Source: Chitinophagaceae bacterium UBA3961
Lineage (GTDB): Bacteria; Bacteroidota; Bacteroidia; Chitinophagales; Chitinophagaceae
Assembly (NCBI GenBank): GCA_002385265.1
Contig: DGDD01000145.1
Location: 1-64,000, forward strand
DNA length: 64,000 nt
Direction: 5' to 3'
The translations under genes were made by a program, and so were the position numbers. The notes beneath the pieces were generated by a model. The model saw only the letters and a program-made list of their open reading frames with translations, was not told where the DNA came from and searched no databases. Of the stretch, positions 1-8,456 are shown piece after piece. Within the stretch, counting starts at the first letter, position 1. Each line of letters opens with the position of its first letter.

Positions 1-239
1 CCTCTTTCCATCATTCAACGCGATAAATCGCGTTGCTACAAATACCCTTTTATTTAACTCCGCCGCGATAAATCGACGGCGTACCTTAGCTACAATCATC
101 CCTTCTATTCATAAATATCTTCAAGGCTGTATTTCCTCGCTTCCTCGTCTCCTCGCTTCCTCCCTCCTGAATTCCCCCCTGTTCTTTCTTTGTATTTCCT
201 CGCTTCCTCGTCTCCTCTTATCCTCTCTCCTGTATTTCC
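1..239. repeat. Intergenic repeat block 1: palindromes plus polypyrimidine module C
   Basis: No gene is seen here. Positions 16-35 are a perfect 9-2-9 palindrome around 'gcgataaatcgc'. Positions 61-81 hold a related imperfect palindrome (cgccgcgat/atcgacggcg), and a third copy lies at 49884-49910. From about 124 to 239 the + strand is polypyrimidine with repeated words such as 'tcctcgcttcctcgtctcc' and 'cccccctgttcttt'. I call this module C; it recurs in most large gaps of the window. Confidence 0.7.
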
Positions 240-247
240 TATCTTTG
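240..247 (+). promoter_or_regulatory. Bacteroidota-type -7 box (TATCTTTG) for the first lipoprotein gene
   Basis: TATCTTTG matches the Bacteroidota sigma -7 consensus TAnnTTTG. It ends 15 nt before the ATG at 263 and so argues against the upstream in-frame TTG at 245, which lies inside the box. No convincing -33 TTG was identified in the pyrimidine-rich repeat upstream. Confidence 0.5.
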
Positions 248-262
248 CACAAATATTATCCA

Positions 263-883
263 ATGCGACTCTATTTGATAGCCCTAGCAGGATTTTTAGC
301 GTTTCAGTCCTGCTCCGTAAGTCCGGTGAAAAATGATGATACGGTGGCTGATACCACCGCTGCAGCCAAAGAAGAAAGCGAGCCTAGCCCCTACTTTCCG
401 GTTTTGGATTTGTTGAAAAGTGATGTCATTAAAGTGGACTCCTTTGCAGCAGGAATCATGAGCAAAAGAATCTATGACGGTAAAAAAGATTCTACTTTTA
501 TCAACATTGATTCTTTCAAAAATTTGACGAAACAGTTCATCATCCCCGAACTCGATTTCAATTATTTCCAAGAACATTTTACGGAGAAATCCATCATGGA
601 AACCAGTACCGATCAGTTAACGGTGATCTATACGCCCAAAGAAAATATCGGCACTATCAAACAAGTGACCGTTTATATCAGTCAAACTGCTTCGGGTAAT
701 AAAGTAGACATGCTCTACATCGATAAAGTGATCAATGATGCTTCCGGTTCTTCCAATGAAAAATTACTTTGGAAAACAGGGCATTATTTTACCATCACCA
801 AAGACATCATTGACGCGAATAAAAAATCGCATCAGGAAATCCGCCACATAATTTGGGATCCTGAATATTTCAATAGACTCTAA
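263..883 (+). CDS. Hypothetical lipoprotein
   Basis: A protein of about 206 aa with an N-terminal hydrophobic stretch ending in a lipobox (LAFQSC), so it is probably a lipid-anchored periplasmic or outer-membrane lipoprotein. After a short Ser/Thr/Glu-rich linker the body is an alpha/beta-like sequence with no catalytic motif I recognise. I chose ATG 263 because it starts just before the signal peptide and follows a -7 box at 240-247; a TTG at 245 in the same frame lies within that box. The stop codon is 6 nt before uvrC on the same strand, so the two are probably cotranscribed. The function is unknown, and the uvrC neighbourhood alone does not reveal it. Confidence 0.75.
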   Translation: MRLYLIALAGFLAFQSCSVSPVKNDDTVADTTAAAKEESEPSPYFPVLDLLKSDVIKVDSFAAGIMSKRIYDGKKDSTFINIDSFKNLTKQFIIPELDFNYFQEHFTEKSIMETSTDQLTVIYTPKENIGTIKQVTVYISQTASGNKVDMLYIDKVINDASGSSNEKLLWKTGHYFTITKDIIDANKKSHQEIRHIIWDPEYFNRL

Positions 884-889
884 GCATTC

Positions 890-2719
890 ATGGAGCAATC
901 GGCCTTTCAACAAATTTCACATACCATTCCGCTGGAGCCGGGTATTTACAAATACTTCGACAGCGAGGGAGAACTATTGTATGTAGGAAAGGCAAAGAGT
1001 TTGCGCAAGCGAGTAAGCTCCTATTTCAATAAGAATTACAGTAGTTGGAAAACCGCTGAATTGGTAAAGCGGATCGATCGCATTGAATTTACGATTGTGA
1101 ATTCGGAGCAGGATGCGTTGTTCTTGGAGAATGCACTTATTAAGCAGCACCAGCCCAAATTCAATATTGATCTCAAAGACGATAAAACCTATCCCTATAT
1201 CATTATTAAGAAAGAACCCTTTTCGCGGATCTTTCTGACACGGATGAAGATCAATGATGGCTCTGAATACCTAGGACCCTTCACTTCGGTGGGCAAGGTT
1301 CGTGAATTGTTAGAATTCATCCGCAGCACGATCCCACTTCGTACCTGCAAATTGGCACTAACGGCACCGAATATCCAAAAAGGAAAATTCAAAGTGTGCT
1401 TGGAATATCATTTGGGCAATTGCAAAGGACCTTGTGAGGGATTGCAAAGCGAACAAGACTATGCCGAAAGCCTGGTACAGGTTAGAAACATGTTGAAGGG
1501 CAACCTGCAGCCGGTGATTCAACATTTCACCGACCAAATGAAAAGTCTTGCAGAGAACCTGGAATTTGAAAAAGCGGCGCAAGTAAAAAAGAAGATTGAT
1601 TATTTAGAGAATTATAGCGCGAAATCGGTGATCGTAAACCATCGCTTTATGAACTGCGATGTATTCACGTTGTTGCGCGATGGGAACATGGCTTATGTGA
1701 ACTATTTGATGGTGCAAAACGGTACCATTGTTCAAACTCATACCATTCCCTTGGAGCCGCATTTGGAAGAACCCGATGAAGAGATCCTGAGTTTTGCCAT
1801 TGTGAATTTGCGTACCAATTTCGAGAGCAAGGCCCCTGAAATTGTAGTGCCCTTCCCGATCGAATATCCGGAAGAAGGGGTTACCATCACCGTTCCAAAG
1901 AGTGGAGATAAAAAGCAATTGCTAGACCTCTCGGCCAAGAACGTAAACTATTTCCTCGACGATCTAAGAAAGAAGAAAATGTTGAGATTGGAGGGCAAAG
2001 ACGATGCCGCCATCAAGCAGGTGCTCTATGGTTTGCAGGAGGACCTGGGACTGCCTTTTGCCCCCTTACATATTGAATGTTTTGATAACTCAAACTTCCA
2101 AGGAGCTTACCCTGTAAGTGCCATGGTATGCTTCAAAAACGGCCTGCCTTCTAAAGCCGATTACAGGCATTACAATGTAAAAACGGTTCAGGGCATCAAC
2201 GACTTTGCGACGATGAAAGAAGTGGTTTACAGGCGCTATAAACGGCTTTTAGACGAACAGTCGCCCTTGCCGCAGCTCGTGATCATCGACGGGGGAAAAG
2301 GGCAATTAGGGGCTGCCATGGAAAGTATTTTAGAATTAGGGTTGGCGGGACGGATGACGGTGATGGGATTGGCCAAAAACGAGGAAGAATTGTTCTTCCC
2401 GGGCGATAGTGAGAGTGTGAAATTGGGGTATAACAGTGAAAGTTTGAAATTGATCAGGAGGATCCGGGATGAAGTGCACCGTTTCGGGATCACGTTTCAC
2501 CGCAATAAACGGAGTGCAGGCACTTTTAAAAACGAATTAGAGGGCATAAAAGGCATTGGAAAAGAAACGGCGAATGCTTTGTTGCGAAGTTTTAAGAGCG
2601 TGAGAAGGGTAAAAGAAGCGGATAAAGAGGCCTTGGTGAAGGTAGTGGGGTTGTCGAAAGCGCAGATCGTGTATCAGTATTTCCATGGTGGAGCGGAGCA
2701 GGAGCAAGGAAAGGACTAA
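890..2719 (+). CDS. uvrC: UvrC, excinuclease ABC subunit C
   Basis: A 609-aa cytoplasmic nuclease subunit of nucleotide excision repair, which makes the 3' and 5' incisions in the UvrB-DNA complex. The N-terminus carries the GIY-YIG nuclease signature (PGIYKYFD ... LLYVGKAKSLRKR, residues about 17-45). A UVR region follows around residues 200-235 (FEKAAQVKKKIDYLE). The RNase H-like C-terminal nuclease part contains ECFDNSNFQG and LVIIDGGKGQL, and the end is a helix-hairpin-helix region (GIKGIGKETANALL). Length and domain order are normal for UvrC. The gene follows a lipoprotein gene by 6 nt and is followed by a hairpin terminator at about 2723-2760. Confidence 0.97.
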   Translation: MEQSAFQQISHTIPLEPGIYKYFDSEGELLYVGKAKSLRKRVSSYFNKNYSSWKTAELVKRIDRIEFTIVNSEQDALFLENALIKQHQPKFNIDLKDDKTYPYIIIKKEPFSRIFLTRMKINDGSEYLGPFTSVGKVRELLEFIRSTIPLRTCKLALTAPNIQKGKFKVCLEYHLGNCKGPCEGLQSEQDYAESLVQVRNMLKGNLQPVIQHFTDQMKSLAENLEFEKAAQVKKKIDYLENYSAKSVIVNHRFMNCDVFTLLRDGNMAYVNYLMVQNGTIVQTHTIPLEPHLEEPDEEILSFAIVNLRTNFESKAPEIVVPFPIEYPEEGVTITVPKSGDKKQLLDLSAKNVNYFLDDLRKKKMLRLEGKDDAAIKQVLYGLQEDLGLPFAPLHIECFDNSNFQGAYPVSAMVCFKNGLPSKADYRHYNVKTVQGINDFATMKEVVYRRYKRLLDEQSPLPQLVIIDGGKGQLGAAMESILELGLAGRMTVMGLAKNEEELFFPGDSESVKLGYNSESLKLIRRIRDEVHRFGITFHRNKRSAGTFKNELEGIKGIGKETANALLRSFKSVRRVKEADKEALVKVVGLSKAQIVYQYFHGGAEQEQGKD

Positions 2720-2722
2720 AAT

Positions 2723-2760
2723 AAAAAAGGGGCCCGGATGAAAATCCAGCCCCGTTTTTA
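2723..2760 (+). terminator. Rho-independent terminator after uvrC
   Basis: Just after the uvrC stop codon, an AAAAAGGGGC arm pairs with GCCCCGTTTTT, with a one-base bulge and a loop rich in ccggatgaaaat, and it ends in a T run. Position and shape fit an intrinsic terminator for uvrC. Confidence 0.7.
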
Positions 2761-2819
2761 AAATCCAATATCCTATGAAAAACCGTGGTAAAAATAGTAA
2801 TAAGAACTCAATAAACAAT

Positions 2820-3335
2820 ACCTCATGTAGGGTATTTTTAAAAAAGTTTTAATATTCTGAAATGCAGTGAGATTGCGTATTTCTACGCAATTTGTGGAAG
2901 GTTTTAGCGTTGCGCGTGAGAGGGTAAAATGAGGGATATAGATATGGGGTCTTTTTCTTTTTTTGAACCAGTATGATAAGCGACTTAACTATACTTTATT
3001 CTTGATTTTTTACCGCAGCGGCGCAGCGATCGCGGCGTTTTCGCAGCGACTTATCTATCTCTTGTTTTTGATTTTTGACCACAGATTATTCAGATTAAAA
3101 CAGATTCGCACAGATTAGCACCCGTTGGTCAATCAGTCTGATTTTTTATTTTCAACCGCAGCGGCGCAGAGAACGCAGCGTTTTCGCAGCGCTGGCAGTC
3201 TTTCTGTATTCCCCCCTGTTCGTCCCCCTCTTCTTTCTTTGTATTTCCTCTATCCTCGTCTCCTCGCATCCTCGTTCCTGTATTCCCCCTGCTCTTGCCC
3301 CTCCTTCTGTATTTCCTCCCTCCTTACAACAAACA
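2820..3335. repeat. Intergenic repeat block 2: modules B-D-B-C
   Basis: The gap between uvrC and gldN holds no credible gene. From about 3012 it contains module B (ccgcagcggcgcagcg ... ttttcgcagcg), then module D (gaccacagatt ... cagattcgcacagatt, about 3077-3120), a second B copy (about 3155-3200), then module C polypyrimidine to about 3330. Short reading frames across it are translations of the repeats. Confidence 0.75.
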
Positions 3336-3366
3336 AAACGGCTGCCCCTATTCGGAACAGCCGTTT
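3336..3366 (-). terminator. Terminator of the gldKLMN operon
   Basis: A perfect 9-bp inverted repeat, AAACGGCTG (3336-3344) and CAGCCGTTT (3358-3366), with a 13-nt loop. On the minus strand it is followed by a T-rich run (GTTTTGTTTG). It lies 23 nt past the gldN stop. The arm contains 'gaacagccg', the same core as the dispersed module A. Confidence 0.8.
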
Positions 3367-3389
3367 GTGAATAATGAAAACTTATCTGA

Positions 3390-4424
3390 TTAGTACGACC
3401 AAAGATCTTGCTCGTAGTTAAACATTTTTTCTTTGATGTTCTCGCCTTCTAAAAGTGCTAAGATTGGATCTTTCACGTAAGAAGAGATGAACAAATCGTT
3501 GGGGTTATTGATGGTACTTTTGATGATTCGGCTACCGAACATGCGGCTTTCGAACAATTCTTCCCAGCTCATGCGTGCTCCGTAGTTTTTACCATTGTAC
3601 ACTTCATAACGAGCCAACATTGGGCGTAAGTCGGGGTAGTACACCCAGAAAGCAGGCAATACAGCGCGGAAAGATCCGTCTTCATTGTTTACTGTTTTCA
3701 AAGGAGCGATACCGAGGATACGTACATACATACGTGAACTTTCTTTATCGAACACCCAGTCTTCCTTCAACCAGTAACGTTCTACCGTTGCATCGGGGTT
3801 GAATTCAGAGATGATCACCGAATCTTTGAACAATCCTTTCGAACCGTCGGGGTCATTCACCCAGTCTGGTACAGGCTTTACTTTTGGTTTTTCTACCAAA
3901 ATTTCAGCGATGTCTTTGAAAGTGATTGGAGTAGTGAAACGGTCGTCGCCACCAGCTGCGCTGAAAGCGGTTACTTCACCTTTTTTAATGGCGTTCAACA
4001 GAATCATGATAAACCGTTGGTTACCTGCATCGCCTTCTGCTTTGTATACGAAAGGAAGGTTGATCTTCTCATGAACATCAATTTCTCTCCATACACGTTG
4101 CACATAAGTGGCATCGTCTTCGCGAATGTGCTCGTATTGCAAAGGAGTTCTTTCCTTTACGAGGTTACGCTCGAAGGCGTAGTCATTGCGCATTGAAGGA
4201 CGGGGAGCTTCCAGTTTGATGTCTGCATCCGGCATTACTACCTTGGGTACAGTATCTTTTGGAGGAGCTACAGCGCCACCTGCGTTGTTATTGTTTTTAG
4301 CGGCAGTTTTGCCTGTCGTCTTTTTTTGAGCAGGGCGCTTAGGTTTTGCCTGAGCCATGGCGGCTTCAGAACCCAGTGCTAACACTGCGGCGAGTAAGCA
4401 AATTTTAACGAAACGGTTTCTCAT
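3390..4424 (-). CDS. gldN: GldN, gliding motility / type IX secretion system protein
   Basis: A 344-aa periplasmic protein with an N-terminal signal peptide (LLAAVLALGSEAAMAQA) and a Lys/Pro/Asn-rich linker, then the conserved GldN/PorN body. In known systems GldN/PorN forms periplasmic rings with GldK/PorK under the outer membrane as part of the T9SS trans-envelope machine. Assignment rests on the body sequence (for example KINLPFVYKAEGDAGNQRF and VLPAFWVYYPDLRPMLARYE) and on its position as last gene of the K-L-M-N operon, 29 nt after gldM. A strong terminator follows at 3336-3366. The length is close to that of characterised homologues. Confidence 0.93.
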   Translation of the reverse strand: MRNRFVKICLLAAVLALGSEAAMAQAKPKRPAQKKTTGKTAAKNNNNAGGAVAPPKDTVPKVVMPDADIKLEAPRPSMRNDYAFERNLVKERTPLQYEHIREDDATYVQRVWREIDVHEKINLPFVYKAEGDAGNQRFIMILLNAIKKGEVTAFSAAGGDDRFTTPITFKDIAEILVEKPKVKPVPDWVNDPDGSKGLFKDSVIISEFNPDATVERYWLKEDWVFDKESSRMYVRILGIAPLKTVNNEDGSFRAVLPAFWVYYPDLRPMLARYEVYNGKNYGARMSWEELFESRMFGSRIIKSTINNPNDLFISSYVKDPILALLEGENIKEKMFNYEQDLWSY

Positions 4425-4453
4425 TATTCACGATTTTATAAAGAAGTATACAA

Positions 4454-6034
4454 TTATTTAAGCATGAAAGTCATTGGCGGGAGGTCTCTCACTTTCCCTT
4501 CTGGGCCTATCACTTTAATTTGGTCAAAGTAGATGGTAGTTCCGGGTTTTGCATCGTTTACCAACTTAGCAGCTGCACCATTCCAACGGTTTCCTTCGTT
4601 GTTTGCCATTTGGTAGGTTGGATAATTTCCTCCTTGTGCGCCTAAGGTATAACTAATTACTTTGAATGGAGCTTCGAAATCCGAATCCAATAATTTCGCT
4701 ACCACGCCACCCATGGCCTTGAAGTCAGCGGTTGGCATGCTACCACCACGCTTAGGACCTACGAAGGTACCAGGATCAGGCAAAGGCTTCACACGGAATT
4801 TCACCGGAGTAGATTTACCTTCCACAATTACGTTTACATTGTGTTCACCCTGAGTTTTTGGAATTGCAATCCAATTACTTCCAGCTTCTCTTCTAATTTC
4901 ACCACCGGTAAATGTAGCATTGATTTTTTCGCTACCTACACCTGCAGTGATCGTTAAAGGATTCGGAACACCGATATAAAGAACGTTCATTTTTGTTGGA
5001 GATACGGCTACACCTGCAGGCGCTGCTACTTCGTATTCGATTTTCTTCGATACTCTTTCTTTAGTACCATCAGGTTTAGCGAATTCGATCACAACGTCTA
5101 CTACTTTCTTACCAACGCCATTGGCAGTTGTTTTCCAAAGAGCAGCACCATCGGCACCCAAAGGTACGTTTTGACCACCAATAGTGATCGTAGGTCTTGC
5201 AGCTTCAGAGAAGGCACCCACACCGGCAGTGATTTGAATTTCATCACCAGGGAATGCGTAAGAAGTATTTGCAGAGGCAATAGCTTGGAATTTATCGTAC
5301 ACGATGGCTACTTCACCTACTTTAGAGTGGAAATAGTCTACGAGTTGAGATTCGGCATTTTTCACATCGTTCTGGAACTTACTCAAAATCGTCAAAGAGG
5401 CGATTGTTGGAGTCATGTGGAAATAGCTTTGAATCCATCCTTCAGCATTGTTAGGATATTCTTTGCCTTCCTGTCCTTTAGGAACATTCTGGTTGATTGG
5501 CAAAGAACGGTCGAAATCGGCCTTCGCTTTTTTGATGTTTTCAGCGATGTTTGGCTCGTTGGCAAATTCGGCTGGATCTAATAGTGCCAACACTTGCTTT
5601 TTATAATCGCCTAACATGTTGTAAAGCTTAGGACCTTCGCCTCTTTTGTCCATCAAACGAACCGAAGCATCGAGGTTTGACTCTGCGAATGTTTCGTGAC
5701 CGTCGCGAATTTCGAGGCCTGATTCTTTTTTCAATTCAAGTTTCAGGTTTTCGATATAGGCAACGAGTTTGCTGGAGAGGTCTTTTACTTTATCAGCTTT
5801 AGGTTTCCATTTCGCTGTTTTTTCAGCGGTTTGGGGATCCTTAGCTTTTGCTTCGAATGATTTATAAGTGAGGTCGTTCTTTGAATCGATCACTTTATTG
5901 GAGTTAGCAATACTCGCGTCTACCGTTTTGAAAGCGTTCAACACTTCCGCTGATACGTTCATCGCCAGAAGGGCGGTGAGTACCAGGTACATCATGTTGA
6001 TCATTTTCTGCCGGGGCTCTTTAGGTAAAGCCAT
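4454..6034 (-). CDS. gldM: GldM, T9SS inner-membrane motor/periplasmic shaft protein
   Basis: A 526-aa protein with one N-terminal transmembrane helix (MMYLVLTALLAMNVSAEVL) preceded by a basic segment (PKEPRQKMIN). A long helical periplasmic domain follows (about residues 35-220), then beta-rich repeats (for example PGDEIQITAGVGAF and PLTITAGVGSEKI), as expected for the D1-D4 domains of GldM/PorM. In known systems GldM forms a dimer that couples the GldL proton-driven motor to the GldK/N ring. The gene lies between gldL (82 nt away) and gldN (29 nt away), in the standard order. Nothing is truncated or unusual. Confidence 0.95.
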   Translation of the reverse strand: MALPKEPRQKMINMMYLVLTALLAMNVSAEVLNAFKTVDASIANSNKVIDSKNDLTYKSFEAKAKDPQTAEKTAKWKPKADKVKDLSSKLVAYIENLKLELKKESGLEIRDGHETFAESNLDASVRLMDKRGEGPKLYNMLGDYKKQVLALLDPAEFANEPNIAENIKKAKADFDRSLPINQNVPKGQEGKEYPNNAEGWIQSYFHMTPTIASLTILSKFQNDVKNAESQLVDYFHSKVGEVAIVYDKFQAIASANTSYAFPGDEIQITAGVGAFSEAARPTITIGGQNVPLGADGAALWKTTANGVGKKVVDVVIEFAKPDGTKERVSKKIEYEVAAPAGVAVSPTKMNVLYIGVPNPLTITAGVGSEKINATFTGGEIRREAGSNWIAIPKTQGEHNVNVIVEGKSTPVKFRVKPLPDPGTFVGPKRGGSMPTADFKAMGGVVAKLLDSDFEAPFKVISYTLGAQGGNYPTYQMANNEGNRWNGAAAKLVNDAKPGTTIYFDQIKVIGPEGKVRDLPPMTFMLK

Positions 6035-6116
6035 TGTGATTTAGGTTTTTCGAATGAAACAATTAATTTTCTCAGTCTTGTTTATTGGGGTATACCGGAT
6101 ATGGATCGTACGTTGA

Positions 6117-6890
6117 TTAACGGCCTTGCATGGCGTTCAACATGTTACCATAAATGGTGTTCAAGTTGCTCAAGTTACCCGCCAACTTGTTCATTTGCTC
6201 ATGCGCTTTCTTAGCATCTGTTACGCTGTTCTGCATTGTTTCAGAAGCGGTAACGAGGTTGCTGTAGAAGCTGTTCATAGCTTTCAAGTGGTTGTTGGTA
6301 TCCTGAAGCTCGAGTTCATAAATTGCATTCAGAGAACCTAAGTTTTTAGATAACACTTGTACTTGCTCGTGGAATTGTTTCGTGCTATCAGCAGCAGCAT
6401 TGAAATGACCAATTGTAGTGGTTGCATTTTGATACGCTACTTTCATTCCATCTAAAGCAGCAGTAGCTTCTTGAGTTTTCTTAGAATAGTCGTTCGTAGA
6501 CTTCACTACATCAGAAACTTCTGCAATATTGTTTACAGATGTACCCAACTTCTTGAAGCTTTCGCTTAAGCGATTCAAGTTAGCAGGGGTGATATCTGCT
6601 TCTTGTAACATTTTGTCCATTTTTTCCAAAGCGGGGTTGCCACTTGCTGCCGGAGCAGAATTAGCCAACTTTGGTAGTACTTCTGCAATAGCGTGCATTT
6701 CAGATCCCGGAGGCGGTAAGAATGCATACACGATGAAGATGATTGCCTCGGTGATCAGACCTGCTGTTAAGAAGAAGTCTGCCATCGCTTGGTGCGTAAT
6801 TTTTTGCCAAGCTCCGAAGATTACTACTGCGGAACCCAAGCACACCATTACGTTGATTAGTTTTTCAGTTCTTTTTGATACTCCAGCCAT
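6117..6890 (-). CDS. gldL: GldL, T9SS inner-membrane motor protein
   Basis: A 257-aa protein with two N-terminal transmembrane helices (about residues 12-27 and 36-58) and a long cytoplasmic coiled-coil-like tail rich in Asn/Ala/Lys. The membrane part keeps Lys30 and Glu48 (GLITEAIIFIVYAF). A glutamate in the second helix is the proposed proton-coupling residue of GldL in Flavobacterium johnsoniae. GldL with GldM is the proton-motive-force motor of the T9SS. The gene lies between gldK (134 nt upstream) and gldM (82 nt downstream). The tail is somewhat longer than the minimum needed for the motor and resembles the C-terminal extension common in this family. Confidence 0.95.
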   Translation of the reverse strand: MAGVSKRTEKLINVMVCLGSAVVIFGAWQKITHQAMADFFLTAGLITEAIIFIVYAFLPPPGSEMHAIAEVLPKLANSAPAASGNPALEKMDKMLQEADITPANLNRLSESFKKLGTSVNNIAEVSDVVKSTNDYSKKTQEATAALDGMKVAYQNATTTIGHFNAAADSTKQFHEQVQVLSKNLGSLNAIYELELQDTNNHLKAMNSFYSNLVTASETMQNSVTDAKKAHEQMNKLAGNLSNLNTIYGNMLNAMQGR

Positions 6891-7024
6891 AAAAATTAAA
6901 TTAAAGGTTTAGAAAACGGATTTTAAAGGGTTTTAGACAATATAAGGTCGTTTTGATTTATTATTAAATCAATCAGTTTACAGTAAAATGTTGTTAGAAT
7001 TAATTTCCTATACGCCTGCTTTTA

Positions 7025-8308
7025 TTATTTCATTTGCATAGGTGGTAAATCGATCACACAACGGAAGCCGATGTAAGATTTTGCAGTATCCATGTACTCG
7101 TAGTTACGAGTTGAAGTTTGCAAATAGAATCCTACGTCTTTCCAGCTACCACCACGAATTACCTTACGCTTCATACGGGGAGGATCTGAATCCTTTGCAT
7201 TGAAACGAATGTCAGGGTTCATGTCGTGTTGGAAGTTGTAAGCACCCTCGTAGAACAGTGATGAAGTCCACTCGGCAACGTTACCGGCCATACAGTAGAG
7301 ACCGAAGTCGTTAGGCCAATAAGCATCTGCACGTACAGTGTAGAAACCACCGTCTTCAGGATAGTTACCACGGCCGGGTTTGAAGTTGGCCAATAAGCAA
7401 CCTTTACGGTTTCTTAAGTAGTAGTTACCCCAAGGGAACATTGATTGTGAACGACCACCGCGAGCTGCATATTCCCATTCTGCTTCAGTTGGCAGACGGA
7501 AGTCTGACTCTGTAGTACGTTTCTTAGATTCGAGGAAAGAGTTTAAGTAGTTGGTTCTCCACTCGCAGAAAGCAGTTGCTTGCTTCCAGCTAACCCCTAC
7601 AACCGGATAGTTACCGAAGGCAGGGTGAGAGAAGTAGCGCTTGGTCATTGGTTCGTTGTAACTATAAGTGTAGTCGCGGATCCAAGTAAGCGTATCGGGG
7701 TAAATGGGAATGTCTTTCTTAATAATGAACATTGAGCGAGACTTTCCGGCATTTTCACGACGAGCTGCTTCTTTCAGGTCGAATATTTCTGAGTGGTAGA
7801 TGAATTTATTAGGATCGAGCTCTTTTCTTCCGAAAACACGATTCTCGGGAGAGAGAATCATCGCATCGATTTTTTCAACTGTTGATTTGTCACCGTACTT
7901 GATAGTTGCGGCCTTTTTCCAGTCAATGACAAAGCGTCCATCCACTTCTTTGCCTAACTGCATACGAACGGCTGCAATAGAATCGCGTACCCAGTTTGCG
8001 AACTGGCGGTACTCGTTGTTGGTAATTTCAGTAGCGTCCATCCAGAATCCATTGATAGAGATCTGCTTGTTACGCGCAGTGTACGCGTAGTTCACATCTT
8101 CATCAGATGGTCCCATGTGGAAGGTCCCTGGTGGAATGTACACCATGCCTGGGGGCTTAGTAAACACATATCTACTAGCCGGATTTACGCCATGAAGTTG
8201 GCCATCATTGGGTAAACCTTTGGATGCCTTCTTCCCCAATTTACCACAGCCTGTAAGGGCCAGGACCACCAGCAGGAAAGAAAAGGCGGATAGGTTTTTC
8301 ATTTTCAT
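7025..8308 (-). CDS. gldK: GldK, T9SS ring lipoprotein with formylglycine-generating-enzyme-like fold
   Basis: An outer-membrane-anchored lipoprotein of about 427 aa (lipobox LALTGC). The rest is an FGE-sulfatase-type fold, shown by PPGTFHMGPSDED, WKQATAFCEWR, RLPTEAEWEYAARGG, YCMAGNVAEWTSSL and a GFRCV ending. In T9SS, GldK/PorK lines the periplasmic face of the outer membrane and pairs with GldN. I start it at ATG 8308. The longer frame from 8356 would run through a perfect -7 box at 8328-8335 and would place 16 residues before the signal peptide. It is the first gene of the gldKLMN operon. Confidence 0.94.
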   Translation of the reverse strand: MKMKNLSAFSFLLVVLALTGCGKLGKKASKGLPNDGQLHGVNPASRYVFTKPPGMVYIPPGTFHMGPSDEDVNYAYTARNKQISINGFWMDATEITNNEYRQFANWVRDSIAAVRMQLGKEVDGRFVIDWKKAATIKYGDKSTVEKIDAMILSPENRVFGRKELDPNKFIYHSEIFDLKEAARRENAGKSRSMFIIKKDIPIYPDTLTWIRDYTYSYNEPMTKRYFSHPAFGNYPVVGVSWKQATAFCEWRTNYLNSFLESKKRTTESDFRLPTEAEWEYAARGGRSQSMFPWGNYYLRNRKGCLLANFKPGRGNYPEDGGFYTVRADAYWPNDFGLYCMAGNVAEWTSSLFYEGAYNFQHDMNPDIRFNAKDSDPPRMKRKVIRGGSWKDVGFYLQTSTRNYEYMDTAKSYIGFRCVIDLPPMQMK

Positions 8309-8327
8309 AATTTTAAAGGGTATTGGG

Positions 8328-8358
8328 CAAAAATAATGTTTTACCGACTTCATCACAA
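8328..8358 (-). promoter_or_regulatory. Promoter of gldKLMN (-33 TTG and -7 TATTTTTG)
   Basis: On the minus strand TATTTTTG (8328-8335) matches the Bacteroidota -7 box TAnnTTTG. A TTG lies 20 nt upstream (8356-8358), the usual spacing of the -33 element. The box ends 19 nt before ATG 8308 and fixes that start for gldK. Confidence 0.65.
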
Positions 8359-8456
8359 GTTTAGAATTTTTGTTTAAAAGTGCAATAACTGGGATTCAGC
8401 TTCTTAAATAACGGTGCTTGAAATCAAATTATTGTATCCAAAAAATAATAAAATTT

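Noticed and set aside
245-262. Upstream TTG starts for the first lipoprotein, YeeE-like (34687), CstB-like (38397), TauE (39273), Crp/Fnr (39991) and HemD (11609)
   Set aside because: Most lie in or next to a -7 box or before clear signal-peptide or family starts; the internal ATG fits better in each case.
3125-3370. Open frames in repeat blocks (also 33240-33506, 47669-47917, 51865-52125, 61710-62018) giving similar peptides rich in SLYFLYPRLL and LLIIN
   Set aside because: They are translations of modules A-C. The shared peptides reflect the shared DNA repeats, and there is no start context or conserved protein.
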